From Halieaceae bacterium MED-G27 (lineage in GTDB: Bacteria; Pseudomonadota; Gammaproteobacteria; Pseudomonadales; Halieaceae), in contig NTKA01000012.1 in the NCBI GenBank assembly GCA_002456975.1, positions 1 to 43,318 on the forward strand: a DNA stretch of 43,318 nt. Direction: 5' to 3'. Positions 12,194 through 21,202 of the stretch are shown one piece after another; within the stretch, counting starts at the first letter, position 1, and each line of letters begins with the position of its first letter. The notes beneath the pieces are model-generated. The model saw only the letters and a program-made list of their open reading frames with translations. It was not told the DNA's origin and searched no databases. Position numbers and translations under genes: made by a program.

Positions 12194-12829
12194 TTAATGG
12201 TTCCCGTTAAGCGACAACACGAGAAGCTCTCTATTTTCACCTAACCCAGGCACGTTTAATTGGATACGTTGTCTAAGGTGAACCCATTCCGGTAAGCGCG
12301 CAAGTTCTGACTCTGTGTGTTGCGATTTCATAGCGTACCAACATCCATTAGGCGACAGCATATGTCTAGTCGAACAACACATATCAGACAGGTCTGCAAA
12401 TGCTCTGCTAATAATCCCGTCAACAGTCGACGCTAGCTCGCAGGCCTCGACCCTCATTTCATGAATACAGACATTGGTTAATTCGAGCTTGGCCTTCACT
12501 TGCGCCAAAAATCTGGTTTTCTTGCCATTACTGTCGACAAGATCAATTCGTTTATGAGGAAAGTAAATGGCTAAGGGTATCCCCGGGAAGCCGCCTCCTG
12601 TGCCGACATCACACAAAGAACCCTCAGGAATGTGTGGCACCACTGACAAACTGTCCAACAGATGCCTAATCACCACTTCCGAGGGTGTTTTTGTGGCTGT
12701 CAGGTTATAAGCGCGGTTCCATTTGAGCAGCAATTCAAAATACTGCATCAATTGTGGTTGTTTGCTTTGATCTAAAGCTAGCGTATCTAGCCCTTTTGCC
12801 AACAGCGTTTCAACTGCTGTCTCAGCCAT
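12194..12829 (-). CDS. rsmG: 16S rRNA (guanine527-N7)-methyltransferase
   Basis: RsmG (formerly GidB) methylates G527 of 16S rRNA using S-adenosylmethionine. The protein shows the SAM-binding motif [19 protein letters not shown] and the upstream [13 protein letters not shown] stretch typical of the family. I favour the ATG at 12829 ([10 protein letters not shown], 211 residues), which overlaps the end of mnmG by 8 bases; an in-frame GTG at 12844 would add five residues. It sits between mnmG and parA, the classic gid-par arrangement. Confidence 0.95.
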   Translation of the reverse strand: MAETAVETLLAKGLDTLALDQSKQPQLMQYFELLLKWNRAYNLTATKTPSEVVIRHLLDSLSVVPHIPEGSLCDVGTGGGFPGIPLAIYFPHKRIDLVDSNGKKTRFLAQVKAKLELTNVCIHEMRVEACELASTVDGIISRAFADLSDMCCSTRHMLSPNGCWYAMKSQHTESELARLPEWVHLRQRIQLNVPGLGENRELLVLSLNGNH

Positions 12830-14723
12830 TGGCCACAGCCGCACGAGACTCTGTGCTTTGCTTCTTCACATAGACAAGCAGTAAAGAAAGGGCAGCGGGT
12901 GTGATACCTGGAATACGGCTGGCTCTAGCAATATTGGCTGGGCGCGCTTCGTTGAGTTTTTGACAAATTTCATTCGATAAACCAACGACGTTGTCATAAT
13001 TAAAGTCTGAGGGAATTTTCATCTCCTCGTGTCGCTTCAAACGATCAATTTCTTCCTGTTGTCGAGCTATATACCCCTCATATTTGATTTGAGTTTCGAC
13101 GTACTCTGCCGCGTCAGCAGACAGTACAGATGAACGTGTCTCAGCCAGCATTACATCAGCATATGTGAGTTCAGGTCTTTTGATGAGATCGAGCATGGAG
13201 TACTCACGTATCAGGGGTGATTTAAGTTTCTGCGCGAGCGTCTCTGCTGTCTTAGAACTTGGTTGCACATAGGTCGAGGCCAAATACACCAGCTCGCTAT
13301 CAATCTGCTGACGCTTTTCTTCAAACCACTGCCAATGATGATCATCGACAAGACGAAGCTCCCTGCCAACCGGCGTCAAACGCTGATCTGCATTATCCTG
13401 TCGAAGTTGCAGCCGGTACTCAGCTCGGGACGTAAACATCCGATAAGGCTCTTTAGTTCCCAAGGACACCAGATCGTCTATCAATACTCCGATATACGCT
13501 TCATCGCGCCGCGGCTCCCAAAATGGTAAGTCGGCGCATAAACGAGCAGCATTGATACCCGCTAATAAACCTTGTGCTGCAGCCTCTTCATAGCCCGTAG
13601 TGCCGTTGATTTGACCCGCGAAAAATAATCCTGTCATTTGAGAAGTTTGCAAACTGTGGCTCAAATCTCGAGGATCAAAATAATCGTACTCGATAGCATA
13701 GCCCGGACGCGTGATGTGAGCATTTTCTAAACCCGCGATCGAGCGAACAAAATTCTCTTGCACATCAAACGGCAAGGAAGTCGAAATCCCATTAGGATAG
13801 AGCTCTGAGGTATTCAGTCCCTCTGGCTCTAAAAATATCTGATGAGATGACTTATCGGCAAAGCGATGAATTTTGTCTTCAATACTAGGACAATATCGAG
13901 GTCCTGTGCCTTCGATCACGCCACTGAACATAGGTGATCGGTCTAAGCCATCGCGAATAAACTCATGAGTCTCTTCATTAGTATTAGTCATCCAACAACA
14001 AACCTGCTGTGGACACTGCGCGATGCTGCCCCGCTGCGACATAACCGGCCGGGGATCGTCTCCCCACTGCTCTTCCATGACGGAAAAATCAACCGAATTA
14101 CCGTCAATTCGGGGAGGTGTGCCGGTTTTTAAGCGATCAGTTCGCGGACATATTTCTTTCAAGCGATTAGCAAGCGTAGTAACCGCCGCGTCACCCATGC
14201 GACCGCCCGCTCGATTCTCCAAGCCGATATGAATCTTTCCGTTGAGAAAAGTGCCTGCCGTCAACACAACAGACACCGCTGTGAATCGAATACCACTGGC
14301 GGTAACCACACCAGCTACCCTGTCTCTATCGAGAAGAATGTCATCGACAGCATCTTGGAACACCGACAATCCAAACTGTGACATCAGTGTCTGTTGGATG
14401 GCATTTCTATATAGAGTGCGATCGGCCTGTGCTCTGGTAGCTCTCACAGCAGGACCTTTTCTTGCATTCAATACACGAAACTGAATACCTGCCTGATCAG
14501 TCGCTGCCGCCATGACACCACCAAGCGCGTCGATCTCCCGAACTAAATGACTTTTGCCGATGCCACCGATTGCTGGATTACAGGACATCTGGCCCAAGGT
14601 GTCGATAGCATGAGTTACGAGCAGCGTGTTCGCGCCCGCTCGCGCAGAAGCGAGCGCCGCTTCAGTACCAGCATGACCGCCGCCGACGACGATAACGTCG
14701 AACTGTCTGCTTCTATTTGTCAC
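12822..14723 (-). CDS. mnmG: tRNA uridine-5-carboxymethylaminomethyl synthesis enzyme, FAD-binding
   Basis: MnmG (GidA) works with MnmE to install the cmnm5 group on U34 of certain tRNAs. The 633-residue protein has the FAD-binding Rossmann motif [12 protein letters not shown] near residues 12-22, then [19 protein letters not shown], and the C-terminal helical MnmE- and tRNA-contact domain with [15 protein letters not shown] and [12 protein letters not shown]. The start is GTG at 14723 with CTGGAG seven bases upstream. Its partner gene mnmE is next upstream on the same strand, but separated by 609 bases holding an origin-like element. The + strand in mnmG is C-rich, unlike the G-rich + strand of mnmE. 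Confidence 0.97.
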   Translation of the reverse strand: MTNRSRQFDVIVVGGGHAGTEAALASARAGANTLLVTHAIDTLGQMSCNPAIGGIGKSHLVREIDALGGVMAAATDQAGIQFRVLNARKGPAVRATRAQADRTLYRNAIQQTLMSQFGLSVFQDAVDDILLDRDRVAGVVTASGIRFTAVSVVLTAGTFLNGKIHIGLENRAGGRMGDAAVTTLANRLKEICPRTDRLKTGTPPRIDGNSVDFSVMEEQWGDDPRPVMSQRGSIAQCPQQVCCWMTNTNEETHEFIRDGLDRSPMFSGVIEGTGPRYCPSIEDKIHRFADKSSHQIFLEPEGLNTSELYPNGISTSLPFDVQENFVRSIAGLENAHITRPGYAIEYDYFDPRDLSHSLQTSQMTGLFFAGQINGTTGYEEAAAQGLLAGINAARLCADLPFWEPRRDEAYIGVLIDDLVSLGTKEPYRMFTSRAEYRLQLRQDNADQRLTPVGRELRLVDDHHWQWFEEKRQQIDSELVYLASTYVQPSSKTAETLAQKLKSPLIREYSMLDLIKRPELTYADVMLAETRSSVLSADAAEYVETQIKYEGYIARQQEEIDRLKRHEEMKIPSDFNYDNVVGLSNEICQKLNEARPANIARASRIPGITPAALSLLLVYVKKQSTESRAAVANG

Positions 14724-14754
14724 TGGAAATCTCCAGATAACTTATGGGCGGCGG

Positions 14755-14760
14755 AGTATA
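14755..14760 (-). promoter_or_regulatory. mnmG: Possible -10 element of mnmG
   Basis: TATACT on the minus strand lies 32 bases upstream of the mnmG GTG and matches five of six -10 positions. No good -35 hexamer is visible 16-18 bases further upstream (CTTAAG at 18). In E. coli the mnmG promoter also sits between oriC and the gene, and its transcription affects initiation. Confidence 0.35.
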
Positions 14761-14984
14761 CGCGCTAAGTCGACGCAACTTAAGACCTCAAATGTATGAT
14801 CGACATAGCGCCCCTGTTACGCGACATCTCACGATATTGGTCAATGACACATAAATAATCGAGCCGTTTTGGCTACGCGAACCGACAACCACTGATCAAG
14901 ACAATCCTGATGTCATGGTCAACAAATGGAAAGATAAACTTACTCGAGCGTAGTGTTTCCAACGTGTTTATTGAAAGTAGGTTA

Positions 14985-15135
14985 ATCGTTAAGAACCTTA
15001 TTAAATAAATATATTATCTTAGAGAAGATAATTAGATGTTGTTGTTATTAGGGACGCTCGATTGTGTGGATAGATCAAGGAAAGGTAGTAAGCAGCGCAC
15101 TTAGCGTCCACTTGAACCGTGTGCGTATATATCGA
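14985..15135. other. oriC: Candidate replication origin (E. coli-type oriC core)
   Basis: An AT-rich stretch (about 14985-15050) is followed by TTATTA (15045-15050), a 14-base spacer GGGACGCTCGATTG, and TGTGGATAG (15065-15073), one mismatch from the DnaA box TGTGGATAA. In E. coli oriC the right 13-mer ends in TTATTAG and is followed after the same 14-base distance by box R1, TGTGGATAA. Read on the minus strand this is a DnaA box, a GC-richer spacer, then TAATAACAACAACAT, which resembles box plus DnaA-trio unwinding elements. The AT-rich side faces mnmG, as in E. coli. Plus-strand G/C skew changes sign across this gap. Only one GATC (15073-15076) lies in the core. Further DnaA boxes are poor. 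Origin activity itself is inference. Confidence 0.7.
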
Positions 15136-15332
15136 TAAGGTCTGCGTAGAGACAGTGCAAAAGGTGAGGACTGTTTCTAAGGGTTCTTCGGCGTCGCCGT
15201 GTTTTAGTGGTTATCTAGAATTTGTTTACAACTAATCCTCAGCTTACTGCGACCTTGTTGTTTTTGATGTGAAGTTTGTGGTTTCTAATACTCACGCAGT
15301 AACTGTTCTGTGGAGAATATGTGCAAAGACCG
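15136..15332. other. Gene-free remainder of the mnmG-mnmE gap
   Basis: I find no convincing open frame or RNA here. TGTGGAGAA at 15309-15317 is one mismatch from a DnaA box, and TTATCTAGA near 15211 is two mismatches away. These may belong to the origin region or be chance. No T-tract terminator for mnmE, which ends at 15333 on the minus strand, is apparent. Confidence 0.4.
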
Positions 15333-16676
15333 TTATTTTCCTATGCAAAAGGAGCTGAAAATTTGTCCTAGAATATCGTCACTTGTGATAACTCCTGTGA
15401 GTTCATCGAGTTGTGTTTGAACATTTTTTAAATCTTCAGACAGTAATTCCGCAGCCTGATGACTGCTGAAGTTCGTTAGTGATGTCATAAGAGTTGTTTT
15501 AGCCTCGTTCAAAGCAGTCACATGTCGATGGCGAGCACTAAACCGAGAGTTAGTCGTTGAGGATATCAATGCAGTCTCAGTAATGAGTTGCTGCAATTGA
15601 TCAAGCCCCTCCCCGGTGAGCGTGGAGATAGCAACAGTCGGAATTTCCGAATCCTTCGAAATGCCAGGATCACGTCCAGAAAGATCAATTTTATTAATAA
15701 CTCGGATGACGCGGCTTGGCGTTGCGATCTCGATTGGCGCGCCCGCCGCTTGAGCGGAATCGTCCTGTATTTCTAATATTAAGTCGGCGTTAGTTGCGGC
15801 ATTTTTTGCTCGTTGAATGCCTTCGACTTCGATCTCGTCGGTTGTCTCTCGCAGTCCGGCAGTATCAACAAGATCAACCCCTAAACCGTTAATCATGACG
15901 CTGCGAATGACAATATCCCGCGTGGTGCCTGCTTTCCTGGTAACAATAGCGACCTCCTCTTTTGCCAGCGCATTGAGTAGGCTACTTTTACCCGCATTTG
16001 GAGCACCCATCAGCGCAATATTAATGCCCTGACTCAGCTGTTGAGCGTTTGCTACTTCTTCTGTTAATTCGCGCAGGGTGTCGAGTAGTTTTTGAAGGCG
16101 ATCGACGACGTTGTGACGCGAAATGACATCGATGTCTTCTTCAGGAAAGTCGATAGATGCTTCGGTAAGGGCTCTCAGTTCTGTTAATTGCAGTGACAAC
16201 TCGCTGACGATCGCAGAAAACGAACCACTGAGCGATGAAGTGGCGAGGTGCGCAGCTGTCTCAGTTTCTGCTGCGATCAAGTCAGCAATCGCTTCAGCCT
16301 GAAGTAGGTCTATTTTTTCGTTGTGAAATGCACGCTCGGAGAATTCCCCTGGATTGGCAAGTCTTGCACCTCTGTTAAGACAGTCATTTAGCACGAAGCT
16401 TAAAACATATTGACCACCGTGGCCCTGCAGTTCGACGACATCTTCACCAGTAAAGGAATTTGGCGCGGGAAAGTAAAGGGTAAGACCTGAATCTAGGACG
16501 GTTCCATTTGTCGATTTGAAAGTGGTGAGGTGCGCATATCGAGCCTGCAGCGTTTTGCCTGTTAGCGCTTCTGCAATGGATCTCGCCTTTGGCCCACTCA
16601 ACCGAATGACGCCGATTGCACCATTACCACTAGCAGTGGCTATGGCCGCAATCGTGTCTGTTTCGAGCGCTCTCAT
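15333..16676 (-). CDS. mnmE: tRNA uridine-5-carboxymethylaminomethyl GTPase
   Basis: MnmE (TrmE) is the GTPase partner of MnmG in U34 modification of tRNA. The 447-residue protein has the formyl-THF-binding N-terminal domain (MRALETDTIAAIATASGNGA), a G domain with GAPNAGKSSLLNAL, the KAGTTRDI switch, DTAGLRE and the NKID base-recognition motif, and the essential C-terminal CIGK with Cys444. It follows yidC by 14 bases. Its plus-strand composition is G-rich although the gene is on minus, which suggests it lies on the lagging strand. Confidence 0.97.
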   Translation of the reverse strand: MRALETDTIAAIATASGNGAIGVIRLSGPKARSIAEALTGKTLQARYAHLTTFKSTNGTVLDSGLTLYFPAPNSFTGEDVVELQGHGGQYVLSFVLNDCLNRGARLANPGEFSERAFHNEKIDLLQAEAIADLIAAETETAAHLATSSLSGSFSAIVSELSLQLTELRALTEASIDFPEEDIDVISRHNVVDRLQKLLDTLRELTEEVANAQQLSQGINIALMGAPNAGKSSLLNALAKEEVAIVTRKAGTTRDIVIRSVMINGLGVDLVDTAGLRETTDEIEVEGIQRAKNAATNADLILEIQDDSAQAAGAPIEIATPSRVIRVINKIDLSGRDPGISKDSEIPTVAISTLTGEGLDQLQQLITETALISSTTNSRFSARHRHVTALNEAKTTLMTSLTNFSSHQAAELLSEDLKNVQTQLDELTGVITSDDILGQIFSSFCIGK

Positions 16677-16690
16677 CGGCGAGTTGAAAG

Positions 16691-18385
16691 TTACCCGGCT
16701 TGCTTCTCGATTTGTCGAGTGATGACGTATTGCTGTGCAAATGATAGGACGTTATTGCACAACCAATACAACACCAATCCAGCTGGGAACCACAACATCA
16801 AAAAGGTAAATGCTATTGGCATGTACTGCATGATTTTGGCTTGAATAGGATCCGGCGGTGCAGGATTTAACGATTGCATCAGATACATGCTGATGCCCAT
16901 AAGAATCGGGAGTACAAAGTAGGGATCCATCGCTGAAAGGTCTGTAATCCAGAGTACAAACGGCGCATGCCGCAATTCAACTGACTCCATCAACACCCAA
17001 TACAAAGCGAGAAACACTGGCATCTGAATTAGGAGTGGGAGACAACCTCCCATAGGGTTAATTTTTTCTTTTTTCCAGAGATCCATCATTGCTTGATTTA
17101 GCTTATTTCGGTCATCGGCATATTGGTCTCTGACTGCCTGTATTTTTGGCTGTACCGTTCGCATTTTCGCCATCGATCGGTAGCCTGCAGCTGACAACTG
17201 AAAGAAAGCCGCTTTGACCAAGATCGTCAGCAGGATGATGGCTGCACCCCAATTGACGACAAGAGCTTGTATTTGTGTGAGGAGCCAGAAAAGAGGTTTG
17301 GCGATCCACCATAAGAACCCGTAATCAATAACGAGATCTAGGTAGTCTGCAAGTTCGGCCAAAGCTGGTTGATCTTTGGGACCAATATACAGACGATTGC
17401 TTAAAACCACGGACTCACCGGGTGCAATCGAAGTCGCAGGATTTGTAAACCCGGCGACGTTATCACCGCTCGAATTTTTTCGAGTAAAAAAATAATGCGA
17501 TTGGGTTTGATTTGGAATCCAAGCAGACACGAAGTAGTGTTGCATCACCGCAATCCAACCACCTTCTAGCTGTTTTGAGAACGGCTCATCTGCGATGTCA
17601 TTGAAGTCAAATTTTGTGTAACGGTCCTCTGGTTGAGTGAGGGCTACACCTAGGAAAGGCTGCATGCCAAAGCCGGTGTTGCTATCGGGTGCGGGGCTGT
17701 TGTCACGTTTCAACTGAGCGAACGAGGTGACGTTTGCGGCGTTTGACCCGTTATTCGTAACCTGAAATGCGACGTCAACATAGTGGTGATTGTCGTAAGC
17801 AGTGAATATTTTTTGGACATCTAGATCAGAGCTACCAGTCCAATTTAGCGTTACTTCGGTCGAATTGTTTTCTGGGTCAATATTGGTAGCGACATAGCGG
17901 TAGTCAGCTCGCCCCGATGCACCGTCGATACCATCGGGTCCAATAAGACCGCTTTGTGCCACATATGTTCGCGTGGTGTTGTCTTCTAGCAGTAAAAACG
18001 GCTCATCAGGATTATCGAGCTGCTCCAAAAATTTTGGCAAAGATGCTCTAACGATGTCACCTCCGCGCAGGTCTATCGTTAAATCGAGAGAATCCGTTGT
18101 TAAGTCAATCAAGCTCCGACCCACTGTTCGAATCGTTGGCGTATCTGTGGATGGCTGGATTACAGTGGGTATATCGTCACTGTCATCAGCAGGGTTGGGT
18201 TCCAAGCTGTCGGTGCCAGTGATGGTGGAGTTCAAAGAAGCGGTAGAAGAGGGTTGGTCTGAGATAGCGAACCGGTCTGCTGCGTTGCTAACGCTTTGCT
18301 CAGCAGAAAACTCATTCCACTCGATAAGGAGTAGTAAGGTCAGCATTGCGCTTGTGCTCAGCAGAAGCAGTCTAGTCGGATTCAT
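16691..18385 (-). CDS. yidC: Membrane protein insertase YidC
   Basis: YidC inserts and folds inner-membrane proteins, including subunits a and c of the ATP synthase. I take the ATG at 18385 ([20 protein letters not shown]), giving 564 residues; the open frame extends 20 codons further inside yidD without family support. An N-terminal signal anchor is followed by a low-complexity Ser/Thr/Asp stretch, a large periplasmic beta domain, and five C-terminal membrane helices. The motif [15 protein letters not shown] carries the groove arginine, and [20 protein letters not shown] is intact. It overlaps the yidD end by 14 bases, so coupled translation is likely. Confidence 0.96.
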   Translation of the reverse strand: MNPTRLLLLSTSAMLTLLLLIEWNEFSAEQSVSNAADRFAISDQPSSTASLNSTITGTDSLEPNPADDSDDIPTVIQPSTDTPTIRTVGRSLIDLTTDSLDLTIDLRGGDIVRASLPKFLEQLDNPDEPFLLLEDNTTRTYVAQSGLIGPDGIDGASGRADYRYVATNIDPENNSTEVTLNWTGSSDLDVQKIFTAYDNHHYVDVAFQVTNNGSNAANVTSFAQLKRDNSPAPDSNTGFGMQPFLGVALTQPEDRYTKFDFNDIADEPFSKQLEGGWIAVMQHYFVSAWIPNQTQSHYFFTRKNSSGDNVAGFTNPATSIAPGESVVLSNRLYIGPKDQPALAELADYLDLVIDYGFLWWIAKPLFWLLTQIQALVVNWGAAIILLTILVKAAFFQLSAAGYRSMAKMRTVQPKIQAVRDQYADDRNKLNQAMMDLWKKEKINPMGGCLPLLIQMPVFLALYWVLMESVELRHAPFVLWITDLSAMDPYFVLPILMGISMYLMQSLNPAPPDPIQAKIMQYMPIAFTFLMLWFPAGLVLYWLCNNVLSFAQQYVITRQIEKQAG

Positions 18386-18638
18386 GGTTTGTCTCAGATT
18401 GGTTATTAGCCAAGTTTTGGGCCCCAGTTGATGGAACGGGATCATACCCCTCTGAACCCCAGGGATGACAGCGCAAGATGCGTTTTATGCCCAGATAACT
18501 ACCTTTTATTGCCCCGAACTTCTCGACAGCTTCGAGAGTGTAATTAGAGCATGTGGGTTGAAATCGACATCGTTGTCCGATCATGGGGCTGATTACGAGT
18601 TGGTAACACCTAATGCAGATTTTGATCAGTCGCTTCAT
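18372..18638 (-). CDS. yidD: Membrane protein insertion efficiency factor YidD
   Basis: YidD is a small inner-membrane-associated protein that assists YidC-dependent insertion. The 88-residue protein has the family pattern [20 protein letters not shown] with the following [12 protein letters not shown], then [14 protein letters not shown]. The cysteines at the usual positions are kept. It lies between rnpA (1-base gap) and yidC (overlap). Confidence 0.95.
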   Translation of the reverse strand: MKRLIKICIRCYQLVISPMIGQRCRFQPTCSNYTLEAVEKFGAIKGSYLGIKRILRCHPWGSEGYDPVPSTGAQNLANNQSETNHESD

Positions 18639-18639
18639 G

Positions 18640-19014
18640 CTATTGGCTAGTGTTCAGTGAGCGCTTCGATGCAACAAGTTTTCGCCACAAACTGTCTAGC
18701 TCGTAAGAAAACTGTTTTTTGCTTAGCCCTGTGCATGAGTGTCTGGCGAGAAAGACGTAATCAGCTGACTGTTCAAAAGATCTCAGACGAAAATCCTCTC
18801 TAACCAAGCGTTTTACTCGGTTGCGTTGAGAGGCCTGTTTTATCTGTCGTTTTGCAACGATGATTCCGATGCGCGCCTCTGGCAATGTTGTCTCTACACT
18901 GAGTAGTGTGCCAATTTTATTGGAAGCCTTCTCACTGCAGCCGTCAAACACGGCGGCATAAGAAGCTGGGTTAAGCAGACGCGACGTCTTTGAAAAAGTG
19001 TTTAGGCCGGGCAC
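18640..19014 (-). CDS. rnpA: Ribonuclease P protein component
   Basis: RnpA is the protein subunit of RNase P, which trims the 5' ends of pre-tRNAs. The 124-residue basic protein contains the RNR signature [14 protein letters not shown] near residues 62-76 and the [13 protein letters not shown] strand. The start is GTG at 19014 ([14 protein letters not shown]). It follows rpmH by 18 bases, the nearly universal pairing. The C-terminal tail KRSLNTSQ is not conserved. Confidence 0.94.
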   Translation of the reverse strand: MPGLNTFSKTSRLLNPASYAAVFDGCSEKASNKIGTLLSVETTLPEARIGIIVAKRQIKQASQRNRVKRLVREDFRLRSFEQSADYVFLARHSCTGLSKKQFSYELDSLWRKLVASKRSLNTSQ

Positions 19015-19032
19015 ACAGTGCTCCGTTAGGCA

Positions 19033-19167
19033 TCACGCCGATAGGCGAACTCGGCCTCGAGCGCGACGGCGGGCTAGTATTTTACGGCCATTCTTTGTTG
19101 CCATGCGGGCTCTGAACCCGTGGTTTCTTTTTCGCTTCAATACGCTGGGCTGGAATGTACGCTTCAT
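19033..19167 (-). CDS. rpmH: 50S ribosomal protein L34
   Basis: L34 is a very small basic protein of the large ribosomal subunit. The 44-residue frame reads [20 protein letters not shown], then [20 protein letters not shown] and RLSA, a full match to the family pattern and length. The start is ATG at 19167 and the stop TGA at 19033-19035. A strong promoter lies just upstream (19206-19234). It heads the rpmH-rnpA-yidD-yidC-mnmE cluster, pointing away from dnaA. Confidence 0.98.
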   Translation of the reverse strand: MKRTFQPSVLKRKRNHGFRARMATKNGRKILARRRARGRVRLSA

Positions 19168-19205
19168 GGCGAGACCTTGATCTCTCTTATACTAAAGGGG
19201 GCGCG

Positions 19206-19234
19206 ATTATAGGGGCGGAGTCCCTGATAGGCAA
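19206..19234 (-). promoter_or_regulatory. rpmH: Sigma70-type promoter of rpmH-rnpA
   Basis: On the minus strand, TTGCCT (19234-19229) and a perfect TATAAT (19211-19206) are 17 bases apart. Predicted transcription starts near 19199, about 32 bases before the rpmH ATG. The layout fits a strong promoter for ribosomal protein expression. Confidence 0.7.
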
Positions 19235-19379
19235 GACTCCAAGGAAATCCATTTGTTGCGGCCGACAAGATAGATTTTGTAAGTTTTTTCCATGTGAGCA
19301 ATTACTTACTCAATAACACCGGCACTAGAACCTTCATATGTGGTCTTTTACCCTTGTGTTTGCGAGTTTGGCACAACCC

Positions 19380-19530
19380 AATAACAAGTTATACACAGCC
19401 TATACACACCAAAGCCGTGCGCAAGGTGGTTTTCTCATTGTTTTTGTAGTAAGCGGCCATAGCTACAGTAAACTATTGATTTTTAACAACTATATATTTG
19501 TTGAAAGTTGATTAATTATGTGGATAACTA
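19380..19530. other. DnaA-box cluster upstream of dnaA
   Basis: TTATACACA at 19389-19397 is a perfect DnaA box of the TTATNCACA form. CTATACACA at 19400-19408 is one mismatch away, 11 bases further, so on the same helix face. TGTGGATAA at 19519-19527 is a perfect box on the other strand. An AT-rich stretch (about 19470-19520) lies between them. This is where Pseudomonas-type origins are placed, and also where DnaA autoregulates its gene. I cannot tell which applies; the skew evidence favours the mnmG-mnmE gap as the origin. Confidence 0.65.
19501..19528 (+). promoter_or_regulatory. dnaA: Possible dnaA promoter overlapped by a DnaA box
   Basis: TTGAAA at 19501-19506 and GATAAC at 19523-19528 are 16 bases apart, and the second hexamer overlaps the perfect DnaA box at 19519-19527. 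This would give a leader of about 160 bases and direct repression by DnaA. Both hexamers are only moderate matches. Confidence 0.35.
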
Positions 19531-19632
19531 TGCATCTCGACACGGTTTCGTCTTCTTAGTGAACGTTGGTGCGGTTTCAGTCGTGACGATTAAGCATAAC
19601 GAAGCGAGCATAAGTCCAATAACGATCATAAA

Positions 19633-19652
19633 GCGGCGTCGGGCTTCGCCGC
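19633..19652 (+). other. GC-rich hairpin in the dnaA leader
   Basis: GCGGCG (19633-19638) can pair with CGCCGC (19647-19652) around an 8-base loop. It ends 40 bases before the dnaA ATG, too far to mask the GGAG ribosome site directly. No T-tract follows, so it is not a classic terminator. Confidence 0.4.
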
Positions 19653-19692
19653 GATAAGGCCACAATACCAGCAGTGTAGGGCGGAGACTTGC

Positions 19693-21186
19693 ATGTCCAA
19701 TGGGTACAGCACAGCATCGAGTAACGTTAACAACGAAGCAGGCGACCTGCTGTGGGAGCAGTGTCTTAAACGCCTAAGATCAGCAGTACCCGAAGCACAA
19801 TTCAACACCTGGATACGCCCGCTTCAAGTAGTGGCAGACCAGTCTGATTTTGTTCTGGGTGCTCCTAACCGATTTATAAGAGATTTTGTTGAAGAGAAGT
19901 TCGGTGAGTCGATAGGGTTCTGTTTGAGAGATGCCTCTAACTCACAAATTGATTCTGCTGCTTTTATCGTGCAAGACGCCGGGTCACCAAGCGCCATTAT
20001 GCCGACGTTTCAGTCTTCGCCAATAGCAGGCGGGAAGGTGTCATCGGTGCCGAACCCGATTGCCGATGACGATGTCGCGGTTAGAACGTTGAGATCTGCG
20101 CCGCAAGTGATAGCGGGGACCACAGTGTCCAGCGCGCGAGACAATCGTTCCGTTGTGCCGTCCCATCAACATAACCTAGTCGATAATTATACGTTTTCAA
20201 ACTTCGTGGAGGGTAAGAGTAACCAGCTGGCGCTGGCAGCGGCGCAGCAGGTAGCAAAAAGCCCAGGTGATGCATATAACCCCCTGTTTTTATACGGGGG
20301 AGTTGGTCTTGGTAAGACGCATTTGATGCACGCGGTTGGGAACGCGCTTCGTTTACAAAAGCCCGATGCGAAGATCGTATACCTGCACAGCGAGCGGTTT
20401 GTTGCTGACATGGTGAAAGCTTTGCAGCTTAATGCTATCAACGACTTCAAGCGCTACTATCGCTCTGTTGATGCGCTGTTAATTGACGACATACAGTTTT
20501 TTGCAAACAAAGACCGATCACAGGAAGAGTTTTTTCACACTTTCAATGCGTTACTAGAAGGTGGTCAACAGATGATTTTGACTTGTGATCGGTATCCGAA
20601 AGAAATAGACGGCGTAGAGGAGCGGTTAAAGAGCCGCTTTGGCTGGGGCCTCACTGTTGCGGTTGAACCCCCTGAGCTGGAAACCCGGGTCGCGATTCTC
20701 AAGAAGAAATCTGAGCAGGCTGGTATCGATTTGTCGAATGATGCAGCGTTTTTCATAGCACAACGCATTCGGTCAAATGTCAGAGAGCTAGAGGGGGCAT
20801 TGAAGCGTGTCATCGCTAGCGCCAACTTTACTGGCAGGCCTTTTGACATTGATCTGATTAAAGAGAGCCTAAAAGACCTACTTGCACTTCAAGACAAGCA
20901 GGTATCGCTGGAAAACATCAAGAAAATCGTGGCTGACTATTATAAAATTAAGGTTGCTGATTTGATGTCAAAACGCCGTAATCGCTCTGTGGCGAGACCT
21001 AGGCAAATGGCTATGGCACTGGCGAAGGAGCTGACAAATCATTCATTGCCAGAGATTGGTGATTCATTTGGTGGTAGAGATCACACGACAGTGCTTCACG
21101 CATGTCGTAAGATAGTGGAATTGCGAGAGACAACATCCGATATTCGAGAAGATTATAAAAATTTGTTGCGCTCGTTAACGACCTAG
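19693..21186 (+). CDS. dnaA: Chromosomal replication initiator protein DnaA
   Basis: DnaA binds DnaA boxes and opens the origin. The 497-residue protein has domain I ([20 protein letters not shown] and NTWIRPL), a variable linker (about 90-160), the AAA+ domain with Walker [11 protein letters not shown] near residue 200 and Walker [10 protein letters not shown], and DNA-binding domain IV with the signature [19 protein letters not shown]. The start ATG at 19693 is preceded by GGAG. dnaN follows after 13 bases, forming the dnaA-dnaN-recF-gyrB cluster. DnaA boxes upstream suggest autoregulation. Confidence 0.98.
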   Translation: MSNGYSTASSNVNNEAGDLLWEQCLKRLRSAVPEAQFNTWIRPLQVVADQSDFVLGAPNRFIRDFVEEKFGESIGFCLRDASNSQIDSAAFIVQDAGSPSAIMPTFQSSPIAGGKVSSVPNPIADDDVAVRTLRSAPQVIAGTTVSSARDNRSVVPSHQHNLVDNYTFSNFVEGKSNQLALAAAQQVAKSPGDAYNPLFLYGGVGLGKTHLMHAVGNALRLQKPDAKIVYLHSERFVADMVKALQLNAINDFKRYYRSVDALLIDDIQFFANKDRSQEEFFHTFNALLEGGQQMILTCDRYPKEIDGVEERLKSRFGWGLTVAVEPPELETRVAILKKKSEQAGIDLSNDAAFFIAQRIRSNVRELEGALKRVIASANFTGRPFDIDLIKESLKDLLALQDKQVSLENIKKIVADYYKIKVADLMSKRRNRSVARPRQMAMALAKELTNHSLPEIGDSFGGRDHTTVLHACRKIVELRETTSDIREDYKNLLRSLTT

Positions 21187-21202
21187 TTCCTGGAGAGTAT
21201 TG

